This document shows, piece after piece, positions 40,440 through 49,536 of a stretch of DNA of 64,000 bases. A model generated the notes under the pieces. That model was not told the DNA's origin. It saw nothing but the letters and a program-made list of their open reading frames with translations, and did no database searches. The stretch covers positions 248,001-312,000 of the forward strand of contig NZ_ARQM01000011.1 in the NCBI RefSeq assembly GCF_000385135.1, in the 5' to 3' direction. The stretch is from Promicromonospora sukumoe 327MFSha3.1. Lineage in GTDB: Bacteria; Actinomycetota; Actinomycetes; Actinomycetales; Cellulomonadaceae. A program made the position numbers and the translations under genes. Positions within the stretch are counted from its first letter, which is position 1, and each line of letters begins with the position of its first letter.

Positions 40440-43067
40440 TTGCTCGCTCGTACCCGCTTGCTCGCCGCGCTGACCGGCGCGGTGACCGGCGTGACGCTGG
40501 CCGTCGGCGGCGCCGTGCCCGCGACGGCGACGTCGGGCGGCTCCGGACCTGCCGTGGCGGACGTCCGGACGGGACCCGCCGACGGCCCGACCGACCCGGG
40601 CGCGTTCATCGCGTCGTACGTGCCGCCCGACCCGGTGCCGCGCGGCCCGGCCGAGGTGCGCATGCCGGCGTCGTACCCGTACCAGCCCCGGCTGCGGGTC
40701 TTCCCACCGGCCGAGCGCGACGCCACGGACCGCAACCGGACGGCGAGCCACGCCGACCTGGCGCCCCGCCTGCAGCGGCTGATGGAGCGCAGCGACCGGG
40801 TCTCGACGCAGGTGGTGGGGCAGTCCACCGAAGGGCGCGACCTCTACCTGGTCACGGTGACGGCGCCGGAGAGCGCGGCGGAGACCGCGCGGCAGACGGG
40901 GTGGCGCACGGAGATCCGCGACCGGCCCAACCTGGCCGCGCACGATGCGGCCCTGCGGTCGGGCTACAAGACCCCCGTCTGGATGACCGCGAACATCCAC
41001 GGCGACGAGTGGGAGGGCACGGACGCCGCGCTGCGGGTCATCGACCGCCTCGCCACGGCCGACGACCGGGCCACGCGCGAGACCCTGGCCCACCACCGGA
41101 TCGTGTTCAGCCTGACGCTCAACCCCGACGGGCGCACCCACGCGACCCGCTCGACGTCGCTCGGCCTGGACGCCAACCGCGACATGATCACGCTCGCCAC
41201 GCCCGAGGCGCGCTCGTACGTGCGCACCCTCCAGGCGGTGCAGCCGCTGCTCGCGGCGGACTTCCACGGCTACACGGACGTGCTCCAGCTCGAGCCGGCC
41301 GGCCCGCCGCACGGCGAGAACTACGAGTACGACCTGCTCCTGCCGCACGGCTACGCCATCGCGCGCCAGGTGGAGGACGACGTGGTCGCCGCCGACATCG
41401 CCGGGAACACGTACTACGACCCGGACACGGGCCGGGCGGTCGAGCGGGACACGGGGTTCGTCAAGATCCCGTACCGGGACACCCCGTCCGGCTGGGACGA
41501 CTACCCACCGGTCTTCACGGCGCAGTACGCGGCCCTGCACGGCGCGGTGACCACCACGGTCGAGCTGCCGCTGGGCCGCACGGGTGCCACCACCACGCCG
41601 GCCGACTCCGCGGTGGACACCGAGGTGGCCGTCACGGCGATGACGTCGATGATCGACTACGTCCGCCGCAGCTCGGACGCCATGCTCGCGGGCCAGGTCG
41701 AGACGTTCCGTCGCGGCGTGTCCGGCGCGCCCAAGGTCGCGCTCACCACCGAGAACGTCGCCGACGTCGCCGGCCCGGACGAGTGGAAGCGGCACTGGGG
41801 CGCCACCGACGACCAGGAGCCCGTGCGGCTCCCGCGCGCCTACGTGATCCCCGTGGGCGAACGTCAGCGGTCGGCGAGCGACGCCGAGGACCTGGTCGAC
41901 ACGCTCCGGTTCCACGGCATCGAGGTGGGCCGGCTGGACGCCCCGGCGCGCGTGCCGGGCACGGGCACCACCTATCCCGCGGGCTCGTACGTGGTGGACC
42001 TGCACCAGCCGCTGCGGGGCCTGGCGAACGCCCTGCTCGGCCTCGGCTCCGACATCTCCGGCAAGGTCCCCGGCATGTATGACATCTCGGCGTGGTCGCT
42101 GGCCGAGCTCTGGGGCGCGACGGTGGACCCGGTGGGCGCCACGACCGACGGCCCGGTGGGGCGCACCACGCGTCTGCGCGGCCCCGTCGAGCACGGCGCC
42201 GCCCTGCCCGACGAGCGCTACCTGCGGTTCGACCTGGCCGGCGTCGCGGACCACCGCGCCCTGAACGACCTGCTGGGCCAGGACGTGGCCGCGCGGCTGA
42301 CGGCGGACGGCGGCGTCGTCGTCGGGCCGGACGGGCGGGGTGCGGCCCGGGTCGCAGCCAGCCGGTACGGCGTCGACCTCGAGGCGTCGACGCCCGTCGC
42401 GTACCGGGCGGCGGATCCGGCCGAGGACCTGACCATCGCGTACGTGGGCGACCAGGACGACCGGCTGGCGCTCACGGCGCTCGGCTTCGACGACCTGGTG
42501 GCGGTCTCGGCGGGCGGTATCCGGACGAGCGCCGCCGTCGGCCGGCCGACGGGCCTCGACGGCGCCGACGTGCTGTGGGTGGGCACGACCCTGGACCTCC
42601 CGCCGGGGACTGCGGGTCACGACTACGTCCGGTCCTGGTTGCGCGACGGCGGCGCGATCGTCGGGCGCGGCGCCGGCGCCTTCGCGGCGGCCAAGTCCTT
42701 CGGGCTGGTCAGCGGTACCGCGGTCACCGGGGACGAGGCGGGCAACGGCATCATCGAGACCGACACCCCGGGCGACGTCCTGGGCGACCACCCGCAGGAC
42801 CGCGGGTTCGTCTACCCCGCGGTGTGGTTCACGGACGTGGGCCCGGGCACGACGGCGGAGCTGACGTACGGCAGCTTCCTGGCCGGCCACTGGTCGTCGT
42901 CGGGGGACGGCTCCGGGCCCGACGCCGCCAGTGGGCGAATTGCTGCTGTATCCGGCAAAATAGGACACGCGCGGGCGTTCGTGTTCGGCACGTCGGTGTT
43001 CTTCCGTACCCATCCCCGGGGTGGCCTGAGCCAGGCGGGGACGGCGATCCACTGGGCCGCGGGCTGA
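40440..43067 (+). CDS. Secreted M14 family zinc carboxypeptidase
   Basis: The TTG at 40440 is chosen because GGGGAGG lies five bases upstream and it opens directly on a signal peptide (ARTRLLAALTGAVTGVTLAV, then GGAVPATATSG); the in-frame ATG at 40362 has no such site. The mature protein has the M14 zinc ligands HGDEWEG, the substrate-binding NPDGR and NRD, a FHGYTD segment supplying the third ligand region and the catalytic Glu in TTTVELPLGR. A long C-terminal part of about 400 residues without family assignment follows, perhaps a glutamine-amidotransferase-like or adhesion module. Length is 875 residues. Confidence 0.85.
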   Translation: MLARTRLLAALTGAVTGVTLAVGGAVPATATSGGSGPAVADVRTGPADGPTDPGAFIASYVPPDPVPRGPAEVRMPASYPYQPRLRVFPPAERDATDRNRTASHADLAPRLQRLMERSDRVSTQVVGQSTEGRDLYLVTVTAPESAAETARQTGWRTEIRDRPNLAAHDAALRSGYKTPVWMTANIHGDEWEGTDAALRVIDRLATADDRATRETLAHHRIVFSLTLNPDGRTHATRSTSLGLDANRDMITLATPEARSYVRTLQAVQPLLAADFHGYTDVLQLEPAGPPHGENYEYDLLLPHGYAIARQVEDDVVAADIAGNTYYDPDTGRAVERDTGFVKIPYRDTPSGWDDYPPVFTAQYAALHGAVTTTVELPLGRTGATTTPADSAVDTEVAVTAMTSMIDYVRRSSDAMLAGQVETFRRGVSGAPKVALTTENVADVAGPDEWKRHWGATDDQEPVRLPRAYVIPVGERQRSASDAEDLVDTLRFHGIEVGRLDAPARVPGTGTTYPAGSYVVDLHQPLRGLANALLGLGSDISGKVPGMYDISAWSLAELWGATVDPVGATTDGPVGRTTRLRGPVEHGAALPDERYLRFDLAGVADHRALNDLLGQDVAARLTADGGVVVGPDGRGAARVAASRYGVDLEASTPVAYRAADPAEDLTIAYVGDQDDRLALTALGFDDLVAVSAGGIRTSAAVGRPTGLDGADVLWVGTTLDLPPGTAGHDYVRSWLRDGGAIVGRGAGAFAAAKSFGLVSGTAVTGDEAGNGIIETDTPGDVLGDHPQDRGFVYPAVWFTDVGPGTTAELTYGSFLAGHWSSSGDGSGPDAASGRIAAVSGKIGHARAFVFGTSVFFRTHPRGGLSQAGTAIHWAAG

Positions 43068-43253
43068 TTTCCGCGGACGTGCTGGTCACACCGTGACCGG
43101 GGCGACGGCGATCACCAGGGGTATGTGGAAAACCGGGTGCTACCGCTATCGTCTGCCGTGTTGTGCTCCCGAACGCCCCGTGGTCCGCGGGCGTGGTCGG
43201 GAGCCCCGACGCAGGGGTCCCGTCGTGGGAGGCCCGGAGCAGGAGAAGGTCCC

Positions 43254-44894
43254 GTGAGTGCCGACATCGACCCGACCGAGGCCATTCCTCAGGTCACGGC
43301 CGAAATGATCGCGAGGGCGGCGGCCCAGCAGGCCCCGGCCGAGCGTGAGACCGCCGCCGCACCCGAGCGCAAGCCGGCCGGGAAGCCCCAGGCGCAGCCG
43401 CAGCCGCAGCCCAAGCCGGAGTCCCGGCCGAAGCCGGAGCCCGTCGCCGAGCAGCCCGCCGCGCCGGACGCCGTGCTCTCCACGCGGCCGGGCTCGTCGC
43501 CGTTCACCGCGTCGGAGCCGTACGCCGACCGGCACACGTCGGCCGGGCACATCGCCGCCGGGCACCTCTCCTCGCTCGTGCAGATCCCGACGGTGTCCGC
43601 GTGGGACCCGCAGCTCCTCGACCACGAGTCGTTCGCCCGGCACCGCGCCGCGCTGGCGACCTTCTACCCGCGCGTGCACGCCCTGCAGAGCGAGCCGGCG
43701 GGCGAGCACGGCCTGCTCTACCGCTGGCCCGGCCGGGGTCGCCAGGACGTGCTGCACCCCTACCCCGTGGTGCTCGTGGCGCACCAGGACGTGGCGCCGG
43801 TCCGGGTCATGGACTGGCCCGGCGGCAACCCGTTCTCGGGCGAGATCCGCGAGGGCGTGGTGCACGGCCGCGGCACGCTCGACGACAAGGGCGCGCTCGT
43901 CGCGGTGCTCGACGCCGTGGAGACGCTGCTCGGCGAGGGCTTCGTGCCCGAGCGCGACATCTGGCTCTTCTTCGGCGCGGACGAGGAGACGGTGGGGGAG
44001 TCCGCCCAGATCGCCGTCCGCCGGCTGTACGAGCTCGGGGTGCGCCCGTGGCTCGTGGTCGACGAGGGCGGGTTCGTCGGGACCGACGTCTTTCCCGGCG
44101 TCGACCGGCAGACCGCCCTGGTGGGCGTCGCGGAGCGCGGCCTGATCGGGATCAACCTCTACACCACCGACGTCGGCGGTCACGCCGCGACCCCCGGCCG
44201 CTGGACCGCGACCACGCGTCTGGCCCGCGCCGTGACGCGTGCGGGCCGGCACCGGTTCGCGGCCCGCGTCAGCCCGCCGACCGTCGAGATGCTCGCCGCC
44301 GTGGCCCCGCGCGGGACCGGCTTCCGGGGCACGATGCTCCGGCTGGTCGCCAAGGTGGCCGCCGGGCCGTTCCGCAAGCTCGCGGCCTGGATGCTGGCGG
44401 GCGCCGGCCCGGAGGCGACCGCGATCGTCCGTACCACCGTGGCGGTCACCGAGCTGGAGGGCAGCCCCGGCGCGAACGTCGCGGCCGCGACGGCCCGGGC
44501 CCGCCTCGACGTCCGCGTGGCCCCCGGCGACACCGTGGAGCGGACCGTCGCGCGGCTGCGCCGCGTCATCGCGGACAAGCGGGTCGAGATCGAGGTCGTG
44601 GAGAGCGACGAGCCCAGCGAGGTCTCGCCCACCGACAGCCAGCAGTTCGCGCTCCTGAGCGAGTCGATCGGGGCCGCGTACCCGGACGCCCTGGTGGTGC
44701 CGCACGTGGCGCCGGCAGCGTCCGACGCGCGCCGGTTCACCCCCATCAGCGACCACGTCTACCGGTTCCGGCCGTTCGTCATGAGCCGCGAGCAGCGACA
44801 GTCGTCGCACGGCGCCGGAGAGCGGCTGAGCGTCGATTCCCTGAGCCGGGGAGTGCATTTCTATCGCGAGGTGCTGCGCAAGATCCCGGGCTGA
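43254..44894 (+). CDS. M20 family metallopeptidase (dipeptidase-like)
   Basis: The 546-residue product has an N-terminal 95-residue low-complexity head rich in Pro/Gln/Lys (PQAQPQPQPKPESRPKPEPV) and then an M20/ArgE-type peptidase: VLVAHQDVAPV, RGTLDDKGALVA, FFGADEETVGES and WLVVDEGG. A C-terminal SASDARRF-like segment (APAASDARRFTPISDHVYRF) closes the active site. The GTG at 43254 has AGGAGAAGG upstream. An upstream in-frame ATG at 43125 is less likely. The head has no signal peptide, so it is probably cytoplasmic. Confidence 0.87.
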   Translation: MSADIDPTEAIPQVTAEMIARAAAQQAPAERETAAAPERKPAGKPQAQPQPQPKPESRPKPEPVAEQPAAPDAVLSTRPGSSPFTASEPYADRHTSAGHIAAGHLSSLVQIPTVSAWDPQLLDHESFARHRAALATFYPRVHALQSEPAGEHGLLYRWPGRGRQDVLHPYPVVLVAHQDVAPVRVMDWPGGNPFSGEIREGVVHGRGTLDDKGALVAVLDAVETLLGEGFVPERDIWLFFGADEETVGESAQIAVRRLYELGVRPWLVVDEGGFVGTDVFPGVDRQTALVGVAERGLIGINLYTTDVGGHAATPGRWTATTRLARAVTRAGRHRFAARVSPPTVEMLAAVAPRGTGFRGTMLRLVAKVAAGPFRKLAAWMLAGAGPEATAIVRTTVAVTELEGSPGANVAAATARARLDVRVAPGDTVERTVARLRRVIADKRVEIEVVESDEPSEVSPTDSQQFALLSESIGAAYPDALVVPHVAPAASDARRFTPISDHVYRFRPFVMSREQRQSSHGAGERLSVDSLSRGVHFYREVLRKIPG

Positions 44895-44963
44895 CCTGGG
44901 CATTCAACAAATCGCCGAAATTGCACTAAGTTCTCCCTCTATATCGGTGAGGGGGGACATTTC

Positions 44964-45296
44964 ATGAGTAACTCGGCAGCGCAGCCCGGGAGCTCGGGCC
45001 GCTCCCGTGCGCCCGTGAACGTCAACGTCCACACCTACCCCGCGCAGCTGCAGTACCCGCCGCCGACGTATCTCGTGTTCACCGTTCTGGTCACCCTGTT
45101 CGGATTCCCGCCGACGGGAATCATCGCGCTGGTGAACTCCATGCGCGTCAACACCCTGTGGAAGACCGGACAGCACGCCAAGGCACGCAAGGCGTCCCGC
45201 CGCGCGCGCAACTGGGGACTGCTCACGCTCGCCGTCTGGGTCGTGGCCGTCGTCGTCGTGGTGTTCTGGGCGAGCATCGCCTACCTGAACGGGTAG
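44964..45296 (+). CDS. CD225/dispanin family small membrane protein
   Basis: The 110-residue protein has the CD225 layout: a Pro-rich head, an intramembrane helix (YLVFTVLVTLFGFPPTGIIA, 36-55), a conserved loop with ALVNSMRVNTLW and a C-terminal membrane helix at about 84-106. Eukaryotic relatives (IFITMs) remodel membranes; bacterial roles are unknown. A TATATC hexamer at 44940-44945 lies close upstream. Confidence 0.8.
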   Translation: MSNSAAQPGSSGRSRAPVNVNVHTYPAQLQYPPPTYLVFTVLVTLFGFPPTGIIALVNSMRVNTLWKTGQHAKARKASRRARNWGLLTLAVWVVAVVVVVFWASIAYLNG

Positions 45297-45374
45297 CACT
45301 TCACCCACAGTTCGTCAGCTATCACACGATTGCCCCTCCTGTCTTCCCCGGTTCTGCGGGTAAAGTGCGCGGCT

Positions 45375-46592
45375 ATGAGTGCGACACGGCGCAAGGGCTC
45401 GCGAGGTGGGCGTGCTGCTGCCCGCGCTGGTGGTCCCCCCGCGAGCAATGCGCTCACCTGGGCGGAGAGCCTCGCGTCGGGCGAGGCCGCACCGGGCGCG
45501 AGCGCGCTCGAGTGGGCCGAGGGGCTCGCCCAGGACGCCAAGGACAACGCCGCGCCCAGCCCGTGGGGCGCCGCGGCAGGCGCTGCGGCGCCGGCTGAGC
45601 CGGCCCCGGCCGAGGACGCCGCCGGATCCCCCTGGGGACCCGTCCCGGCGCCCGCCGTCGCCGACGACGAGGGCGACGCCGAGCCCGAGGCCGACGCCAA
45701 CCCGTGGGGCTCCGTGGCCGCGGCCGAGCCCGCGACGACCCGGGGCCGGGGCAAGAACGCCGGCGGCAAGAGCGGCAAGGCCGGCAAGTCGCGCGGCAAG
45801 GGCAAGGGCGCGCGGTCCGGCGCCAAGGGCGCGCCCAAGGAAGACCTCGCGCCGACCCCCGCGGGCGGCTTCCCGCTGATCGCGGGCCAGGCGGCCGACG
45901 AGGCCCCGCAGGAGCCGCTGCCCGACGACGGTGCGCTGCCCGGTCTGCCGAGCATCTCCGGCGCCGACGCCGCCGTCCCGGCGGGGGCCGGCGAACCCTC
46001 CGGCCCGGGCCGGTCCGGCTCGTCGAAGGCCGGCTCGTCGAAGGCCGGCAAGGGCCCCCGGAGCCGCATCCCCACGCCCAGCACGGCGCAGCAGCGCAAG
46101 ATCAGGAAGACCCTGCGCCGCGGCCTGCCCAAGTTCCTGGACCGCCCGCTCGTGCTCGTCCTGGCCGGCGTCGTCTCCGCGGGCCTGGGCCTGGGCGCGG
46201 GCTGGGGCATGGACACCTTCTCCGGCGGCGCCGGTGGCTCGGGCTCGACGGCGGACGCCGCGTCGTGCGCGCAGACGCAGATGGCCTGGACGCAGGCCGC
46301 CAACGCCCAGTCGGCGATGGTCGAGGACCAGCCCGACACCCTGCGCAAGGGCTTCATCAACGCGCGCAACGCGCTGGACGGCGTCACGCCGCCCGAGGAG
46401 ATCTCGCAGGAGTGGGCGGTCGCCTTCACCTACTACTCCACGGTGGCCAACAACATCGAGAAGGTGAAGGCCAACGACGGCCCCGCGATCTCCTCGGCGG
46501 TCGGCGGCGCGCAGAAGGAGCTCGACACCAACGCGATGCTCGAGGCGACCAAGACCATCGGCCTCTACGTCAACTCGAACTGCACCCGGTAG
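45375..46592 (+). CDS. Hypothetical single-pass membrane protein with PWG repeats
   Basis: I do not recognise this 405-residue protein. The N-terminal 245 residues are Ala/Pro/Gly-rich and contain three SPWG/NPWG motifs, a Lys/Gly-rich tract (GKNAGGKSGKAGKSRGKGKG) and a duplicated GSSKAGSSKAG. A membrane helix lies at about 270-292 (LVLVLAGVVSAGLGLGAGWG). The roughly 110-residue extracellular end is helical, with two Cys that could form a disulfide (ASCAQTQMAW and NSNCTR). A TAAAGT hexamer eight bases before the ATG suggests leaderless transcription. Confidence 0.75.
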   Translation: MSATRRKGSRGGRAAARAGGPPASNALTWAESLASGEAAPGASALEWAEGLAQDAKDNAAPSPWGAAAGAAAPAEPAPAEDAAGSPWGPVPAPAVADDEGDAEPEADANPWGSVAAAEPATTRGRGKNAGGKSGKAGKSRGKGKGARSGAKGAPKEDLAPTPAGGFPLIAGQAADEAPQEPLPDDGALPGLPSISGADAAVPAGAGEPSGPGRSGSSKAGSSKAGKGPRSRIPTPSTAQQRKIRKTLRRGLPKFLDRPLVLVLAGVVSAGLGLGAGWGMDTFSGGAGGSGSTADAASCAQTQMAWTQAANAQSAMVEDQPDTLRKGFINARNALDGVTPPEEISQEWAVAFTYYSTVANNIEKVKANDGPAISSAVGGAQKELDTNAMLEATKTIGLYVNSNCTR

Positions 46593-46602
46593 TCAGGTCA
46601 GG

Positions 46603-48195
46603 ATGGTGCCCGTGCACCCTCCTGTGACCGATCCCGCCCTCGTCGCGTCCCTCCGGGACGACCTGGTCTCTTCCGCCTACGACGTCGACGGCGTCGAGGA
46701 CGTGCTCGGCCCGCTGGCCGCGGCCGCGCTGCACCGGGAGCAGGCCCTGCCGGCGCGCCGGGCCCTTGCCGCGGCGGTGGCGGGCAAGCCGGCCGCGGAC
46801 CGTGACCCGCGCGCCACGCTCGCCACCCTGTTCCTGCTGGGCGAGCCCGTGCCGCGCGGGGCGCTGGACCGCGCGCTGCCCGGCACCGGGACCGCGGGCG
46901 CGGAGCGCCTCGGCCTCGTCGCCGCCCAGGGCACGGAGGACGACGACGCCGTGCGCGCCGTCGTCGACCTGCGGCCCTACTCGTCGGTCGACGCCGTCGG
47001 CGACGCCCGCTGGTGGCTCGCCAGCGACCTGGGCGAGCTGGCGACGGGCGGACGCCTGGCGACCGACCACGTGCTCGGGGCCGGCGGCGCGTCGCTGACG
47101 CTCGCCCAGGTCACGGTGCGCAACCGGGTCGGCCGGGTGCTCGACCTCGGCACCGGCTGCGGCATCCAGGCCCTCCACGCGGCCCGGCACGCCCAGCACG
47201 TGGTGGGCACCGACATCTCGCACCGCGCGCTGTCGTTCGCGGGGTTCAACGCGGCGCTGAACCTGCCCGACGGCGCGGAGCTGGACCTGCGGCACGGGTC
47301 CATGCTGGAGCCGGTCGCGGGGGAGCGGTTCGACCTCGTGGTCTCCAACCCGCCGTTCGTCATCACGCCGCACGCCGGCGCGGCGGGCCGCGCCGTCGCC
47401 GACGCGCTCGGCGACTACGAGTACCGCGACGGCGGCCGGGCGGGCGACGACCTGGTGCGGGACCTGGTCCTTGGCGTCGGCGGCGTGCTCGCGCCGGGCG
47501 GCACGGCCCAGCTCCTGGCGAACTGGGAGCACCGGCGTGGTGAGCCGTGGACCGAGCGCGTGGGCCGCTGGCTCGACGAGGCGGGCCTGGACGGCTGGAT
47601 CATCCAGCGCGAGGTGCTCGACCCCGCCGAGTACGCCGAGACCTGGATCCGCGACGGCGGCACCACGCCCGACCGCGAGCCGGACGCGTGGGCCGCGGCG
47701 TACGGCGCCTGGCTGGACGACTTCGCGTCCCGGGACGTCGAGGCGGTCGGCTTCGGGATCGTCACCCTGCGCCGCCCCGCGTCGGGTGCCCCGACGCTGC
47801 GCCGCCTCGAGGAGCACACCGGGTCGGTGCGGCAGCCGCTCGGCGCGCACATCGCCCGCAGCCTCGCCGGGCACGACTGGCTCGCCACCCGGGACGACGA
47901 CGCTCTCGCCGCGGCGCACCTGGTGACCGCCGCCGACGTCACCGAGGAGCGCTACCTGACGCCCGGCGCGGCGGACCCGAACGTCGTCGTGCTGCGGCAG
48001 GGGGACGGGCTGGGCAGGGGCGTGCACGCGTCGACGCCGCTCGCGGCGCTCGTCGGCGCGTGCGACGGCGACCTGACCGTCGGGCAGATCGTGGGCGCCA
48101 TCGCCTCGCTGTTCGAGGTGCCCGCGGACGCGCTGGCGGCGGAGCTGCTCCCCGCCGTCCGCGGCCTGGTCCGGGACGGTTTCCTGGAGGGCTGA
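46603..48195 (+). CDS. Class I SAM-dependent methyltransferase (HemK/PrmC-like core)
   Basis: The 530-residue protein has an N-terminal helical region and a methyltransferase core with motif I VLDLGTGCGIQALHAAR (about 178-194) and the NPPF motif (SNPPFVITP, about 249-257) typical of enzymes acting on amide or amino nitrogens of protein or nucleic acid. The C-terminal 150 residues look like a separate winged or helical domain (ACDGDLTVGQIVGAIASLFE). The substrate cannot be assigned. ATG 46603 has AGG very close; GTG 46606 is an alternative. Confidence 0.85.
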   Translation: MVPVHPPVTDPALVASLRDDLVSSAYDVDGVEDVLGPLAAAALHREQALPARRALAAAVAGKPAADRDPRATLATLFLLGEPVPRGALDRALPGTGTAGAERLGLVAAQGTEDDDAVRAVVDLRPYSSVDAVGDARWWLASDLGELATGGRLATDHVLGAGGASLTLAQVTVRNRVGRVLDLGTGCGIQALHAARHAQHVVGTDISHRALSFAGFNAALNLPDGAELDLRHGSMLEPVAGERFDLVVSNPPFVITPHAGAAGRAVADALGDYEYRDGGRAGDDLVRDLVLGVGGVLAPGGTAQLLANWEHRRGEPWTERVGRWLDEAGLDGWIIQREVLDPAEYAETWIRDGGTTPDREPDAWAAAYGAWLDDFASRDVEAVGFGIVTLRRPASGAPTLRRLEEHTGSVRQPLGAHIARSLAGHDWLATRDDDALAAAHLVTAADVTEERYLTPGAADPNVVVLRQGDGLGRGVHASTPLAALVGACDGDLTVGQIVGAIASLFEVPADALAAELLPAVRGLVRDGFLEG

Positions 48196-48266
48196 CCGGC
48201 GTCCGTGGTGAGGCGTCCCGCGAGACCCGGCAGGGCCGCTCCGGCGGCCTCGCGGGCCCGCGGAGG

Positions 48267-48286
48267 CCGTTACCGGGACGTAACGG
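48267..48286. promoter_or_regulatory. LysR-type operator
   Basis: CCGTTAC-N6-GTAACGG, a perfect 7-bp inverted repeat containing the T-N11-A core of LysR sites, 50 bp upstream of the lysR-type gene. It suggests autoregulation. Confidence 0.5.
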
Positions 48287-48336
48287 TCTTTCGCGCAGAC
48301 CGATAAATTTTGTCGATGCCCGAGACATATGGGGCT

Positions 48337-49311
48337 ATGACAGATATTTTCCACCCTGTGGAACTCGACATGCGGCACTTGAGGATGGTCGTCGCGGTTG
48401 CCGAGTCGGGCAGCGTCACGAAGGCGGCCGCTGCCCTCGGCATCGCGCAGCCGGCGTTGACCGCGCAGCTCAACCGCATCGACCGGTCCCTGGGCGGGAA
48501 CGTCTTCGTCCGCGACCGGTTCGGTGCGCGACCGACCGAGCTCGGCGAGCTGGTACTCAGGCACGCTCGCGTGCTTCTCCCCGCCATGGCCGCCCTGGCC
48601 GACGACGCCGAGCGCCTCGTCAACGGCGACGTCGCCCACGGCGAGACCGTCCGGGTCGGCATCACCGGCACCGGACTGGGCGGGCTGTTCGTCAACCAGC
48701 TGCACATCGGCATGCCCGGTGCGCAGGTCACCACGGCCATGCCCCACCTGCCCGACGACGTCGCGGCGCGCCTCGCCCGCGGCACCATCGACGTCGGGCT
48801 GGTCGGCATGTGCTCCGACGTCTCGCCCCCGGCGGCCGTCGAGGTCTCGTGGACCCGGGTCTGCACCGACCCGATGTTCGTGCTCATCGACGAGCACCAC
48901 CCGTATGCGGGCAAGCCCGAGGTGTCGCTGGCGGAGCTGGCCGAGGAGCAGTGGCTCCGCGTGCCCTCGCACGGCTGCCTCGAGGAGTGCTTCGTCTCGG
49001 CGTGCGTGCGCGCGGGGTTCACGCCCCGTGGCATGGGCGAGGCCGAGTGGACCACCGCCGTCGACCAGGTGCGCGCGGGGCGCGCCGTCGCGCTCGTGGA
49101 GCCCGGCCAGCCGGACCCGCCGGGCGTGGCCGCCGTCCCCCTGGCCGGGGCGCCCTTGCGCCGTACCCACTACCTGGGCTGGCGGCATGACGCCGACCTG
49201 CGCGTGGACCTGGAGGCCGTCGAGGGCGCGGCCCACCGCGCGCACCGCGACGCGGTGCGCCGCAGCCCGCAGTACGAGCAGTGGCTGGCGATGTACGGGA
49301 TGCTCGGCTGA
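48337..49311 (+). CDS. LysR family transcriptional regulator
   Basis: The 324-residue protein has the N-terminal LysR HTH (SVTKAAAALGIAQPALTAQL) and a periplasmic-binding-protein-like effector domain (RVGITGTGLGGLFVNQL, then LPDDVAARLARGTIDVGLVG). ATG 48337 was preferred; ATG 48316 (with GATAAA eight bases before it) and TTG 48310 are alternatives that add 7-9 residues. Target genes could include the two secreted proteases downstream, but nothing proves it. Confidence 0.88.
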   Translation: MTDIFHPVELDMRHLRMVVAVAESGSVTKAAAALGIAQPALTAQLNRIDRSLGGNVFVRDRFGARPTELGELVLRHARVLLPAMAALADDAERLVNGDVAHGETVRVGITGTGLGGLFVNQLHIGMPGAQVTTAMPHLPDDVAARLARGTIDVGLVGMCSDVSPPAAVEVSWTRVCTDPMFVLIDEHHPYAGKPEVSLAELAEEQWLRVPSHGCLEECFVSACVRAGFTPRGMGEAEWTTAVDQVRAGRAVALVEPGQPDPPGVAAVPLAGAPLRRTHYLGWRHDADLRVDLEAVEGAAHRAHRDAVRRSPQYEQWLAMYGMLG

Positions 49312-49322
49312 CCCACCCTTCG

Positions 49323-49364
49323 TGTCAGACGTACCGGTCACTCCTGTGACCTGTACGTCTGACA
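49323..49364. repeat. 42-bp palindromic element (intergenic copy)
   Basis: TGTCAGACGTACCG, 14 bp, CTGTACGTCTGACA; one mismatch between arms. Its centre GTCACTCCTGTGAC is itself a small inverted repeat. It lies 12 bp after the lysR stop. Confidence 0.9.
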
Positions 49365-49477
49365 CGTCGTGCCTGGGGGAGTGGGTGGGCACTTACGTGG
49401 TTTGCCCTCCATAGGAAATATGTATGACCTGAGTGTGATCTGGGCGTGAAGTCCAGCTCCTCCTACTGTGGCGGTGC

Positions 49478-49493
49478 GGGTGAAAAATCACCC
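49478..49493. promoter_or_regulatory. Palindrome upstream of the first S1 protease
   Basis: GGGTGA-N4-TCACCC, a perfect 16-bp palindrome 44 bp before the ATG. The related half site TTCACCC is found at 49505-49511. It could be an operator or a leader hairpin; it is absent upstream of the second protease. Confidence 0.35.
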
Positions 49494-49536
49494 GGGGGTG
49501 GAACTTCACCCTCATCGACCCAAGGAGTCGCTGGAG

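Noticed and set aside
43084-43098. Terminator after the M14 peptidase
   Set aside because: GGTCAC-N3-GTGACC is too short and lacks a T-run.
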